A DNA stretch of 64,000 nucleotides, taken from Streptomyces pseudovenezuelae (lineage in GTDB: Bacteria > Actinomycetota > Actinomycetes > Streptomycetales > Streptomycetaceae). Position numbers and translations under genes: made by a program. Positions 35,244 to 43,323 of this stretch are shown piece after piece. The notes under the pieces were generated by a model. It was not told the DNA's origin and did not search any database. It saw only the letters and a list, made by a program, of their open reading frames with translations. Within the stretch, counting starts at the first letter, position 1. Each line of letters starts with the position of its first letter. The stretch spans positions 496,001 through 560,000 of the forward strand of contig NZ_KQ948150.1 in NCBI RefSeq assembly GCF_001513955.1. The letters run 5' to 3'.

Positions 35244-36089
35244 ATGAAAGCGAAGGCCGACGCACCTGGTGCGATGCTCAAGCGCGAGCGAGTCCGGGAC
35301 TTCCTTCTCGATCTTGTGGAGTCCCATCGCCCCGGCGACGCCATCCCCTCCGAGCGTGCCCTGTGCGTCCGGCTGGAAGTGTCCCGCCCGACCCTGCGCG
35401 CGGCGGTGGACGAACTCGTTGCGGCTGGCCTGCTGGTACGCGAACACGGTCGGGGCATGTTCGTCGCCCCCGAGAAGATCACTCAGGAACTCGTCTCCGC
35501 CGAGCAGTCCATGACGGTTCCGCAGGCCGCGGGCACCTGGTCGAGCCGCCTGCTGGAGTTCACCCTCATTCCGGCCGGCGCGCGCGTGGGCCGCAAGCTG
35601 CGGATCTCACCCGCCGCCGAGATCGTGTACGTCGCGCGGCTGCGCCTGGTCGACGGCGCCCCGATGGCCATCGAGCACCTGCACATCAAGGCCGAGCTCG
35701 TACCCACCCTGTCCGCGGAGGAACTGGAGGCCGGCGACCTCTACGAGCACCTGCGTCGGCAGCACGGCGTGCATGTCCGGGAGGCCGTGCAGGCGATCGA
35801 GCCGACCGTCGTCACCCGTGCCGAAGCGGACCTGCTCGACGTGCCCGAGCTGTCCCCGGCACTGCTCTTCGAGCGGCTCACCTCCGACACCAAGGGGCAG
35901 CCCGTCGAATACGTCCACTCCCTCTACCGCGGTGACCGCTACCGGATCGTCTCCCGGCTCACCCTCGGCCCCGCGGCCACCGCACCTGCTGACCGGCTCG
36001 GACACCACCCGGGCATCCCTCCGGGCGACTTCGCCCACCGGGACACCATCGCGTCCTCGACACGGGGGGACGTTCAGGCGGGACCGTGA
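35244..36089 (+). CDS. GntR/HutC family (UTRA) transcriptional regulator
   Basis: This 281-residue protein has an N-terminal winged helix (VRDFLLDLVESHRPGDAIPSERAL, then VSRPTLRAAVDELVAAGLL and REHGRGMFV). A UTRA effector domain follows (about 95-250: KLRISPAAEIVYVARLRLVDGAP, ALLFERLTSD, EYVHSLYRGDRYR). HutC-subfamily members bind phosphosugars; DasR is the Streptomyces model for GlcNAc. The ATG at 35244 follows AGGGGGGCAGGGG; a GTG/ATG 17 codons earlier is less likely. Divergence from GH20 and shared half-sites suggest it controls aminosugar use. Confidence 0.9.
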   Translation: MKAKADAPGAMLKRERVRDFLLDLVESHRPGDAIPSERALCVRLEVSRPTLRAAVDELVAAGLLVREHGRGMFVAPEKITQELVSAEQSMTVPQAAGTWSSRLLEFTLIPAGARVGRKLRISPAAEIVYVARLRLVDGAPMAIEHLHIKAELVPTLSAEELEAGDLYEHLRRQHGVHVREAVQAIEPTVVTRAEADLLDVPELSPALLFERLTSDTKGQPVEYVHSLYRGDRYRIVSRLTLGPAATAPADRLGHHPGIPPGDFAHRDTIASSTRGDVQAGP

Positions 36090-36179
36090 GGTAGGACGGC
36101 TCGGCCGGAAGAAGGCGTAACGCGCCGCGGCCCTGGCGCGTGGGTGACGATGAGCCGGCGCGTGCGCACGGCCTCCACC

Positions 36180-36233
36180 ATGAGGTGGCGGCGGTAACGG
36201 ACTTGTATGAGGTGGCCGCGGTAACGGACTTGG
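36180..36233. repeat. Two tandem 27-bp repeats between GntR and MarR genes
   Basis: ATGAGGTGGCGGCGGTAACG is the start of a 27-bp unit at 36180-36206 repeated at 36207-36233 with two mismatches. A small hairpin, CCCCT-CACG-AGGGG, follows at 36241-36254. It lies between convergent genes. It may be part of a transcription-ending region or a decayed mobile-element end. Confidence 0.55.
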
Positions 36234-36373
36234 CATCCTCCCCCTCACGAGGGGCTGGCCTGTCAGCCGGCATGCTTCGGCGCCGGTTCTTCCGGGGCAA
36301 GAGGCGCTGGCGTACCCCCCGAGACAGCCACGGGCGTACGGAGGTTGGGCTCTGGACGCAAGCCAGGACCAGG

Positions 36374-36868
36374 CTAGCGACGCCAGGGGAGTTCCGTGGG
36401 GAGGGTCGGCCGGTCCGGGCCGGTCAGGCCGGCGAGGATGATTTCGCATGCTTCGCCGAAGGTGTGGGCCTGTTCCGGCGTCAGGCGATCGAAGACCGCG
36501 GCGCGAACCATGGCCGCGTGTCCGGGGGCCGCGTCCTCAAGGACTGCCAGTCCGACGTCGGTCAGCGCCGCCATCTGGGCCCGTTTGTCGCCGGCGGAGT
36601 CCTCGCGCCGGACCCAGCCCGCCTCCTGCATCCGGCTCACGGTGTAGGAGAGCCGCGTGCGGGCGATCTTGAGCTCCGCTGCGAGGTCTGTCATACGCAG
36701 GCGCCGTTCCGGAGCCTCGGAGAGAAAGACCAGCACCGAATAGCTCAGGTGGCTCAGCCCTGACTCGCGCCGCAACTGCTGGTCGAGCGCGTCGTCCAGG
36801 ACCAGGGTCAGGTCCCGGTAAGCGCGCCAGGCGCGCAGTTCCTGCGGGGTCAGCCAGGGCCGTTGCAT
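36374..36868 (-). CDS. MarR family transcriptional regulator
   Basis: This 164-residue winged-helix protein starts MQRPWLTPQELRAWRAY, the usual opening of this Streptomyces subgroup. The DNA-binding part has MTDLAAELKIARTRLSYTVSRMQEAGWV and the wing RREDSAGDKRAQMAALTDVG. MarR proteins sense phenolic or oxidant ligands and often repress a divergent gene, here the solute-binding protein. The start at 36868 leaves a divergent control region of about 147 bp that contains a clear inverted repeat. Earlier codons would run through that site. Confidence 0.92.
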   Translation of the reverse strand: MQRPWLTPQELRAWRAYRDLTLVLDDALDQQLRRESGLSHLSYSVLVFLSEAPERRLRMTDLAAELKIARTRLSYTVSRMQEAGWVRREDSAGDKRAQMAALTDVGLAVLEDAAPGHAAMVRAAVFDRLTPEQAHTFGEACEIILAGLTGPDRPTLPTELPWRR

Positions 36869-36935
36869 GGCCCGCACCCTAACAGCGCCTGCGATCCGAG
36901 ATGAAGCCGCAGGTCGGGCGAGCACAAGCGGAATC

Positions 36936-36965
36936 TTGCAGATTTGCAACATCCTGCCTTAGGGT
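36936..36965 (+). promoter_or_regulatory. MarR-type operator overlapping a promoter
   Basis: TTGCA-GATT-TGCAA (36936-36949) is a perfect inverted repeat typical of MarR targets. TTGCAG (36936-36941) and TAGGGT (36960-36965) are 18 bp apart and form a plausible promoter for the binding-protein gene. The left arm coincides with the -35 box, so MarR binding would block it. Confidence 0.55.
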
Positions 36966-37015
36966 GGAACCGCTTGAAAGATAAACAATCACCCCCACGC
37001 ATCGAAGGAAGTTCC

Positions 37016-38155
37016 ATGAGGCACACCCGCAAGGCATGGGCCGGAGCCATCGCGCTGGGCATCGTCGCCGCGGCCGGAGCGACCGTCGCCGCCGCCGATC
37101 CGTCCACGCAGAGCCAGTCCAAGGCCCCGAGTGAGGACGCCCAGCTGCAGAAGCTCTACAAGGCCGCGGTCGCCGAAGGGGGCCGACTGGTCGTGTACGC
37201 GGGCGGCGACAAGCCCGGCCAGGCCGACTACCTCAAGGACGCGTTCGTCAAGAAGTTCCCCAAGATGAAGGTCGACATCGTGGTCGACTTCAGCAAGAAC
37301 CACGACGCCCGCATCGACAACCAGGTCGCGGAGCACCACGTGGTCGCCGACGTCGTCCACCTGCAGACGGTCGACGACTTCCCCCGCTGGAAGAAGGAAG
37401 GCATCCTGCAGCAGTACAAGCCGGTGGGATGGAACAAGGTCGACAGCCGCATCAAGGACAAGGACGGTTACTACACCGGTCTGTTCTACTTCGCCTTCGC
37501 CAACGTCACCGCCACCAAGCTCGGTGACAGCGCGCCCGTCGAGGCCAAGGAGTTCCTCAAGCCGGAGTTCAAGAACAAGCTGGTCTTCACCTACCCGAAC
37601 GACGACGACGCCGTCCTCTACTACTTCAAGCAGCTCACCGACAAATACGGCGTCGGCTACCTGCAGAAACTCCTCGCCCAGAACCCCAAGTTCGTGCGGG
37701 GCACGCAGGACTCGTCCGACCTCGTCGGCACCAGTGACTACGTCGCGAACTTCGGCAGCGGAGGCAGTTCCAACGGCCTGTCGCAGGTGACCCTCCCGAA
37801 GACCTCACCCTGGGTCGCCTGGCCGCAGACCGGCGCCATCCTCAAGAACGCCCCGCACAAGGCCGCCGCCGAGCTCTACCTTAGCTGGATCCTGTCCAAG
37901 CAGACCCAGCAGCACGACATCGGCACCTGGAGTGCCCGCACCGACGTCCCCGCCCCGGCAGGCCGCAAGGGCATCTTCGACTACAAGAACATGAACCCGC
38001 TGGGGCTCGGCGAGTTCATGAGCGACCGCACTGCCCTCGACCGGTACAAGGCCCTCATCAACCTCTACGTCGGAGACGTCCAGGGCGTGAACCCGTCCGA
38101 CCCCAAGGGCGTCCTCGGGCTCTACCCCACGAGCCAGGACGGCGCGCAGAACTGA
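37016..38155 (+). CDS. Orphan periplasmic-type solute-binding protein (ferric/polyamine type)
   Basis: This 379-residue exported protein has a Sec signal (about 1-27, GATVAAADP) and no lipobox cysteine. That is unusual for a Gram-positive ABC binding protein. The mature part has two-lobe binding features: GGRLVVYAGGDKPGQADYL, YYTGLFYFAFANVTATKLG and SQVTLPKTSPWVAWPQTGAIL. This is the SBP_bac_6/8 group for iron, thiamine or polyamines. No permease or ATPase gene is adjacent. It is divergent from the MarR gene and probably controlled by it. Confidence 0.85.
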   Translation: MRHTRKAWAGAIALGIVAAAGATVAAADPSTQSQSKAPSEDAQLQKLYKAAVAEGGRLVVYAGGDKPGQADYLKDAFVKKFPKMKVDIVVDFSKNHDARIDNQVAEHHVVADVVHLQTVDDFPRWKKEGILQQYKPVGWNKVDSRIKDKDGYYTGLFYFAFANVTATKLGDSAPVEAKEFLKPEFKNKLVFTYPNDDDAVLYYFKQLTDKYGVGYLQKLLAQNPKFVRGTQDSSDLVGTSDYVANFGSGGSSNGLSQVTLPKTSPWVAWPQTGAILKNAPHKAAAELYLSWILSKQTQQHDIGTWSARTDVPAPAGRKGIFDYKNMNPLGLGEFMSDRTALDRYKALINLYVGDVQGVNPSDPKGVLGLYPTSQDGAQN

Positions 38156-38303
38156 TTCCCACAACCTCGGGCAGGGGCTGGCCCGGTCTCGGATCGCAGG
38201 GGACCTGGCGAGTCCGCTCCTCCCGCCTGGTCGGTCGACGGCTGAACCGGCGGTTGAGCCGGAACACCGGCGCTCGGACACGGTCCGGCGTGGACATCGC
38301 GTC

Positions 38304-38846
38304 CTACGTGACGGGAATGGGGCGGCGGTAAGTGCGCTCGCGCCATTGCTTGGCCTCGGGATCCCAGACGAAGACGACCTGGTACCCGTCGGCACGTACC
38401 GTCGCGGCGATCCAGTAGCCGTCATGGTCCCAGCGGATCGTCGCGGCGGTGCCGGGGCGCCGGTCGGACTCGCTGAGAGGTGCATCCGCGGCGCACAACT
38501 CGGGAAGCTGGGCCAGTGCTGAGGGCTCGACGGCCACCTTCATCTCGACCAGCCATCCGTCCTCGGTACGCAGATGGATGAGATCCACGACGTCGGCAGG
38601 AGCGTCCAGGCTCGCCCGCGCCTGTCGACGGATGAACCGGTGCATCATGTCGCGTGTCCCCGAGCCCATCCCCTTGGCGAGAGCGTTACCGAAGTAGGTG
38701 GAGATCGCCTGCAGGAACGGCGTTGCCGCCATCGTCGCGACGACGAGCACGATGTCCGACAACTCGGCGACGTACGAAGCGGGTTGGTCGCTGTCGGGCC
38801 TGTCATCGGGAAGTTCGGGTGGCCCGTAGGTGGCTTCGCTGCTCAT
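38304..38846 (-). CDS. Hypothetical protein
   Basis: This 180-residue protein starts MSSEATYGPPELP behind CAGGGG. A hydrophobic stretch (ELSDIVLVVATMAATPFLQAI) is followed by a soluble domain with DVVDLIHLRTEDGWLVEMKVAV and ending GYQVVFVWDPEAKQWRERTYRR, which alternates strand-like segments. I do not recognise the family. Codon use is normal for the window, so it is likely real. The neighbours give no functional clue. Confidence 0.65.
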   Translation of the reverse strand: MSSEATYGPPELPDDRPDSDQPASYVAELSDIVLVVATMAATPFLQAISTYFGNALAKGMGSGTRDMMHRFIRRQARASLDAPADVVDLIHLRTEDGWLVEMKVAVEPSALAQLPELCAADAPLSESDRRPGTAATIRWDHDGYWIAATVRADGYQVVFVWDPEAKQWRERTYRRPIPVT

Positions 38847-39252
38847 GATCCCCTGCTTGGTCGCCGGCGCTTGTCCCTCGTCGAGCACCCAGGTTAGTCA
38901 GGCCGTCTCTGTCGCTTCCGGGCCCGGTGACGACCTGCGCGGCGTCATGCACCGCAACCGCATCCTCGACAACCGCGTCTTCGCGACGATCGGGCCAGAT
39001 GGTCGGCGCCGCCCACCTCGTGTCGATCGCTGGCACGTGTTCGGCCAGGGGTGGACGCGGGGTGTGGGCGGCGGCTGACGTCGGTGCGGCGGCCGTATCG
39101 CGTACTGGCCCGTTCCTCGGGTGACTCACGCGTGCGACGGTCATGGGTGACCCGGGGGGCGTAGTGAGGAAGCGCGGACTTGACCCTTGTGTGTGCCTGG
39201 GCCGCCTTGGTGACCGAGCGGTGATCTGTCGCAGGAGGTGGTTGGAGGGACC
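38847..39252. other. Intergenic region without convincing gene
   Basis: These 406 bp lie between two leftward genes. A short rightward frame contains RILDNRVFATIGPDGRR, which faintly recalls the start of F420-binding PPOX proteins, but no full domain follows. No repeat or clear promoter was found. Confidence 0.5.
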
Positions 39253-39858
39253 TCAGGTGGTCGGGTCGGGAGCGGTGTAGAACACCGATGAGCCCTGCTT
39301 GCTGCGCTGGGCGCGGTTCTTGGCGACCAATCCCTCAAGGGTCGTGCGTACGACGGTTGCCTTGATGCCGCGATCGGGGTGCTGCTGGGCCAGCGCCTCG
39401 GCCACTTCGGCGGCGGAGCGGGGTTCGGTCTGGGCGGCCAGAAACTCATGGGTCAGAGAGACGAGCGAGGGCGGCTGGGGTGCGGCCGTCTTCACGCTTG
39501 CCTTCTTGGCGGTGCCTTCCGCCTTGCGCGGTGCGGGGACCGACTTCTTGGCCCGCGCCTTCCTGCCCTTGGCCGGGGTCGCGGTCGTCTGCCCGTCGAC
39601 GGCCGCGGCGGTGGCGGTCGCGGTCGGGGAAGGGGCTCCGTCCGCTACCGGTGCAGCGGGAACGGGGGCCGCGCCGAGGGTCTTCTGTAGGCTCAGCAGC
39701 ACCTCGCGGTCCTTGTCGAGGCTCGCCAACTGACTCTGCAGGGCTGCGATCTCGGCGCCGAGACGTTCCTGTTCCTTGCGGTTGTCCTCAAGGTCGTCGG
39801 CCACCCGCGCAACGTACTGGGAGGTCACCCCGTTTTCGACGGCGGTAGTGTCAGTCAT
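39253..39858 (-). CDS. Putative coiled-coil/winged-helix regulatory protein
   Basis: This 201-residue protein has an N-terminal coiled coil (about 18-60: VADDLEDNRKEQERLGAEI and following). A long Ala/Pro/Lys linker (KGRKARAKKSVPAPRKAEG) precedes a C-terminal helical domain (SLTHEFLAAQTEPRSAAEV, then VVRTTLEGLVAKNRAQRSKQG) that looks like a winged helix. The basic linker resembles histone-like nucleic-acid binders. The function is unknown; DNA binding is inferred. The start ATG at 39858 gives the whole coiled coil. Confidence 0.7.
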   Translation of the reverse strand: MTDTTAVENGVTSQYVARVADDLEDNRKEQERLGAEIAALQSQLASLDKDREVLLSLQKTLGAAPVPAAPVADGAPSPTATATAAAVDGQTTATPAKGRKARAKKSVPAPRKAEGTAKKASVKTAAPQPPSLVSLTHEFLAAQTEPRSAAEVAEALAQQHPDRGIKATVVRTTLEGLVAKNRAQRSKQGSSVFYTAPDPTT

Positions 39859-40242
39859 GGTCCTCGTACTCCTTCACGGTCCGTGGGGCGTGGGTTTCAA
39901 GGCCGCATCGCGCACAGGGAACCAGGCGCGTTCAGTAACTGCCCTCATGTGCACCACTGCTCTAGTGATACCACGGACATGAAGCGGACCTGTCTCATCC
40001 GACAGGGATGCCATAGGGAGACAGTGGGCCCGTTGACCGTCCCCATGTGTGCTGGGTTGGCATGGGGACCGTTGGTTGGGTGCGGTCGGAGACCTGTTGG
40101 ATGGTCCGCCGGAGTCGGCGGAAGCGCGGACAATTCCTGAATCTGCGAAACCGGCAACAGGAAGAACTCCGGTGGCTATAGTTCTGAGTTCCCATCAGGG
40201 AACGCTCGCGCTCATGGCTGCGGGCGTCATCGGGAGCCACAG
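39859..40242. other. Intergenic region upstream of the receptor-like gene
   Basis: No gene is seen in these 384 bp. The region is less GC-rich than its surroundings. It contains a small inverted repeat, CACT-GCTCT-AGTG (39955-39967), and TATAGT at 40177-40182, a good -10 box about 60 bp before the small frame at 40243. The matching -35 box is weak. Confidence 0.5.
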
Positions 40243-40380
40243 ATGACGCATGAGTTGTGGGTGCGGAAAATCGAACGGGCGAGGTTTCGCTCGACAGTTC
40301 GTCGGTGCTTTCGCATTTTCTTCTCCGGGGTACGCGCTCGCTTACCCCGTCGTCTCGATCCGAGCTGTGGTGCGGAATAA
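40243..40380 (+). CDS. Possible 45-residue small protein with a TTA codon
   Basis: A short frame starts MTHELWVRKIERARF at an ATG with GGGAG 6 nt upstream and stops 20 bp before the receptor-like gene. It is basic (more than ten Arg) and contains a TTA leucine codon, which in Streptomyces needs the developmentally controlled BldA tRNA. It could be a real small protein or a leader frame affecting the next gene. No family is recognised; it may also be chance. Confidence 0.35.
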   Translation: MTHELWVRKIERARFRSTVRRCFRIFFSGVRARLPRRLDPSCGAE

Positions 40381-40400
40381 GCGATTCGGGAGGATAGACG

Positions 40401-43277
40401 GTGGTGGCAGAGCCAGTCTTCACCGGTGTTCATACACTGTTATCGCTGATCCAGGGACTGACCGAGAGACCCCGCTTCCTCTCCCGGCCTTCGGAGCACG
40501 AGCGGCGTGGTGATCAGCCGTTGCCCTTGCTCTGCCTGCAGCGCGAGCCAGGTGCGAGCGGTTTTCTCACCGCGCTTTCGGCGCGGATGGAAAGGGCGTC
40601 GCCTCCCAAAGTGCCGCACGCCTTTGTCGACGCGGCCACGGCGCAGGAGCAGTCGAGGCAGCGATGGGCGATGACGGGTGATTCTGCCGAAGTCCCACCT
40701 CTCAGGGAGGAGATGCCTCTCCTCCCGATCCTGGACGTCCTGAGTGTCAGCCTCGCCGCCGACCGGTTCGGCACCGGGCAGCTCACTCGGTTCGACTACT
40801 ACCGGCTCGCCGACTGGCTCACGGGCCAGCCACTGCCTCCCTCGCAGGGGCGCAACGACCGGCCCGTGCTCCGGCTGCTGCGAAAGTGGAGCGGCAAGGA
40901 AGCCCATCCCACGGACTCCAGCGAACTGTCCAACGCGATCGATGGCGCGACCAGCGGACCGACACGGCTCGGTCTGCGGCTGCTGCTGTGGATCGGCAGA
41001 CGTGCCGGACTGCACTGGCTGGAAGCACGGGTACCGGGACTGAGCAGGGAATCACGGTGGTTCATCCGACGGCAGAACTACATGATTCCCCGGCACTCGG
41101 TGAACTTCCTGGGTTTCGCCGAGCGGCTCACTCTGGACCGGCGGGGCTCCGAGAGCCTGGATCAGATCAAGAAGCTGCTCGTCCACGCGTTCCTTGAGGA
41201 TCTGCGCATCGCGTACCGGCGGCGCCGCTGGCGGATCGTGCCGAAGCGGTCGGGGTGGCGCCGCACCAGCTATCTGACGGTCCTGCTCGACAACGTCACC
41301 CAGGAGAACGGCGGTTGGGAGCTTCTTCAGCTGATCAACGAGGTCCGCAACGAGACGGGGGAGCTCGACCCGCTGTTCGTGGTCGCCGCGAGTGACGAGG
41401 CGCCACCGACGGCGGCGGGCGTGGAGTCGGAGGCCGTCGACCCCGCCGAGGCCGACTACGAACTGTCGGAGTGGCAGCGCACCCTGCCGAGCAGACGTCA
41501 GCAACTGGTCAAGGACGCCCGGTACTTCCGCGTCCGACTGCCCAGCCCGGACCATCCTGACAGTACCCGCAGGCTCCGGAGGGACGACCGCAACGCCTGG
41601 GATGTGGCCGCGGCCTTCCGCACCCGGCCGGCGCCGATGCTTGCCCGCCGTGGCCTTGTCGAGATGCCTCTGCTCGTAGCCCTGGTGGTGGCACTGGTGC
41701 CCGTCTCCCAGAACGTACAGGCCTACTGGGCGGCCAACTGCTCCTACTTCCGTCCCCGGTTCACCGACGGGGTCGCGGTGAAACTGGTGGACGTCGCCCC
41801 GAACGACCCGCAGTGCATCGGCTACAGCGACAACGACGCGCAGATCTTCGGCACCAGCGAACGACTCCGGGACGCCCAGAAGGCCATCTTCAAGCAGAAC
41901 GAATGGGCCGAGCGACTGCACAAGGAGGATGCGCACCGCCCGTATCTCGGCGTCGTGTACTTCGTCGGGCTGACGCACCGAGGGGCGGCACCGGACACGG
42001 ACGACGCCTCCGCCGAGGAGTTGGAGGGGCTGTACCTGCGGCAGAGCCAGCAGAATGTGGAATCCAAGTCGTCGCCGCTGCTCCGGGTGATCGTCGCCAA
42101 CGGCGGGGGCGGTATGAAGAAGGCCCCCGAGGTCGTTCGCGAGATGCTGCGACCGTTGTTCGCACGGGATCGCACCATTCTCGGCGTGCTCGGGCTCGAT
42201 CGCACCGTCGCCGAGACCGAGGAGGCGATCACTCAGCTCGGCCTCGCCGGTATCCCGGCCGTCGGCACCACTCTCACGGGTAACGGCCTGGCAGATCGCT
42301 CTCCTCTGTACTTCCAGTTGGTGCCCGCGAATACCCGGCAGGCGGAACTGCTCACCAAGTACGCCCAGTATGTGCGAGCGAAAAAGGTCACCGTTTATCA
42401 TCCGAAGCTGGGGAGCGGCGACAGTTACGTCAAAACCCTCGTCGAAGCGGTGCACGGCAGGCTGGCGGAAGCGAAGATCAAATCCGTGGACATGCCCTGG
42501 ACGAATTCACCCATGGAACTTGACTCGCTGTGCCAGGGAACGGTCGATCACAGTGACGAGATCGTCTACTACGCGGGCCGCGAGGACGACTTCGGTGACT
42601 TTCTCACCGGTGCGGCCTCCTGCTACAACGACAAACTTCTCCCGCGGATCGTCGCCGACGACTCGGTGTCCCGGTTCATAGCACAGGAAAAGAACCGCAA
42701 GCAGACGAAGCTGGCCGGACTGGCCGTCTCATACGTGGGCATGGGCAGCCTGGTCACACTGGCGGGCCCCGAGTGCCTGAGAGGCAAACCCGCGCCCCTG
42801 GTGGGGGGCGGTACACCGCTCAACGCCTTCTGTGCGGGCTACAGCGACCTGCACCAGAGCCTCGCCAAGACACTCAAAGGAGACGAGGCGCCCGCACTGT
42901 TGTGGCCGGCGGAACTCTCCGGACTCGCCTACGACGGAGCCGGGCTCTTCGTGGAGGCGATCGACCAGATGCGACGGAGGCTGAAACACGAGGGCACGGT
43001 CCGGCCGGACCGAGGAGCAGTGGCCCAGCAGTTCCGGGAGATGACATTCAGGGGCGCCACAGGGGCGATCGCCTTCACCACCTCACGCATCGGGAACAAC
43101 CGCAATCTCGCCATCCTGAGGATCGACAACGTCTACGACCTCAAGGCCGAGCCCCACTGCGCCTACCTCATCGGTGCACTCTTCGAGACGAAACAGCCGC
43201 GCGGTGCCAACGGCTGCCCGAGTGAGCGGCGCGGCGGGAGCAACCAGACACCACAGGACGGCTCCAGTACCGGGTGA
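40401..43277 (+). CDS. Membrane receptor-like protein: degenerate STAND-like region + TM + type-I periplasmic-binding domain
   Basis: This 958-residue protein starts at a GTG behind GGGAGGA. Residues 1-415 look cytoplasmic and resemble a STAND NTPase: QREPGASGFLTAL (48-59) sits where a P-loop would be but lacks the lysine, and YLTVLLDNVTQ near 293 resembles Walker B. One membrane helix follows (about 421-440, MPLLVALVVALVPVSQN). Residues 455-940 resemble a type-I (ANF receptor/LivJ-like) binding domain: LLRVIVANGGGGMKKA, GIPAVGTTLTGNGLADRSP, ELSGLAYDGAGLFVEAI. The layout suggests an outside ligand sensor joined to an inside adaptor rather than an ABC importer; no permease is nearby. The function is inferred. 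Confidence 0.8.
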   Translation: MVAEPVFTGVHTLLSLIQGLTERPRFLSRPSEHERRGDQPLPLLCLQREPGASGFLTALSARMERASPPKVPHAFVDAATAQEQSRQRWAMTGDSAEVPPLREEMPLLPILDVLSVSLAADRFGTGQLTRFDYYRLADWLTGQPLPPSQGRNDRPVLRLLRKWSGKEAHPTDSSELSNAIDGATSGPTRLGLRLLLWIGRRAGLHWLEARVPGLSRESRWFIRRQNYMIPRHSVNFLGFAERLTLDRRGSESLDQIKKLLVHAFLEDLRIAYRRRRWRIVPKRSGWRRTSYLTVLLDNVTQENGGWELLQLINEVRNETGELDPLFVVAASDEAPPTAAGVESEAVDPAEADYELSEWQRTLPSRRQQLVKDARYFRVRLPSPDHPDSTRRLRRDDRNAWDVAAAFRTRPAPMLARRGLVEMPLLVALVVALVPVSQNVQAYWAANCSYFRPRFTDGVAVKLVDVAPNDPQCIGYSDNDAQIFGTSERLRDAQKAIFKQNEWAERLHKEDAHRPYLGVVYFVGLTHRGAAPDTDDASAEELEGLYLRQSQQNVESKSSPLLRVIVANGGGGMKKAPEVVREMLRPLFARDRTILGVLGLDRTVAETEEAITQLGLAGIPAVGTTLTGNGLADRSPLYFQLVPANTRQAELLTKYAQYVRAKKVTVYHPKLGSGDSYVKTLVEAVHGRLAEAKIKSVDMPWTNSPMELDSLCQGTVDHSDEIVYYAGREDDFGDFLTGAASCYNDKLLPRIVADDSVSRFIAQEKNRKQTKLAGLAVSYVGMGSLVTLAGPECLRGKPAPLVGGGTPLNAFCAGYSDLHQSLAKTLKGDEAPALLWPAELSGLAYDGAGLFVEAIDQMRRRLKHEGTVRPDRGAVAQQFREMTFRGATGAIAFTTSRIGNNRNLAILRIDNVYDLKAEPHCAYLIGALFETKQPRGANGCPSERRGGSNQTPQDGSSTG

Positions 43278-43323
43278 GAACGCGCAGGCCGCGGTGCCAT
43301 GAAGCAGAGGGCGCGAGACGCGT

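Noticed and set aside
37016..38155. Binding component of the family-5 importer
   Set aside because: It belongs to a different binding-protein family, is 10 kb away and is under a separate regulator.
38830..39078. Possible remnant of an F420/PPOX protein (VFATIGPDGR)
   Set aside because: It has only a short similarity, no following domain and a hydrophilic random tail.
40250..40513. 87-codon frame overlapping the receptor-like gene start
   Set aside because: No ribosome-binding site, it overlaps two better frames, and no motif is seen.
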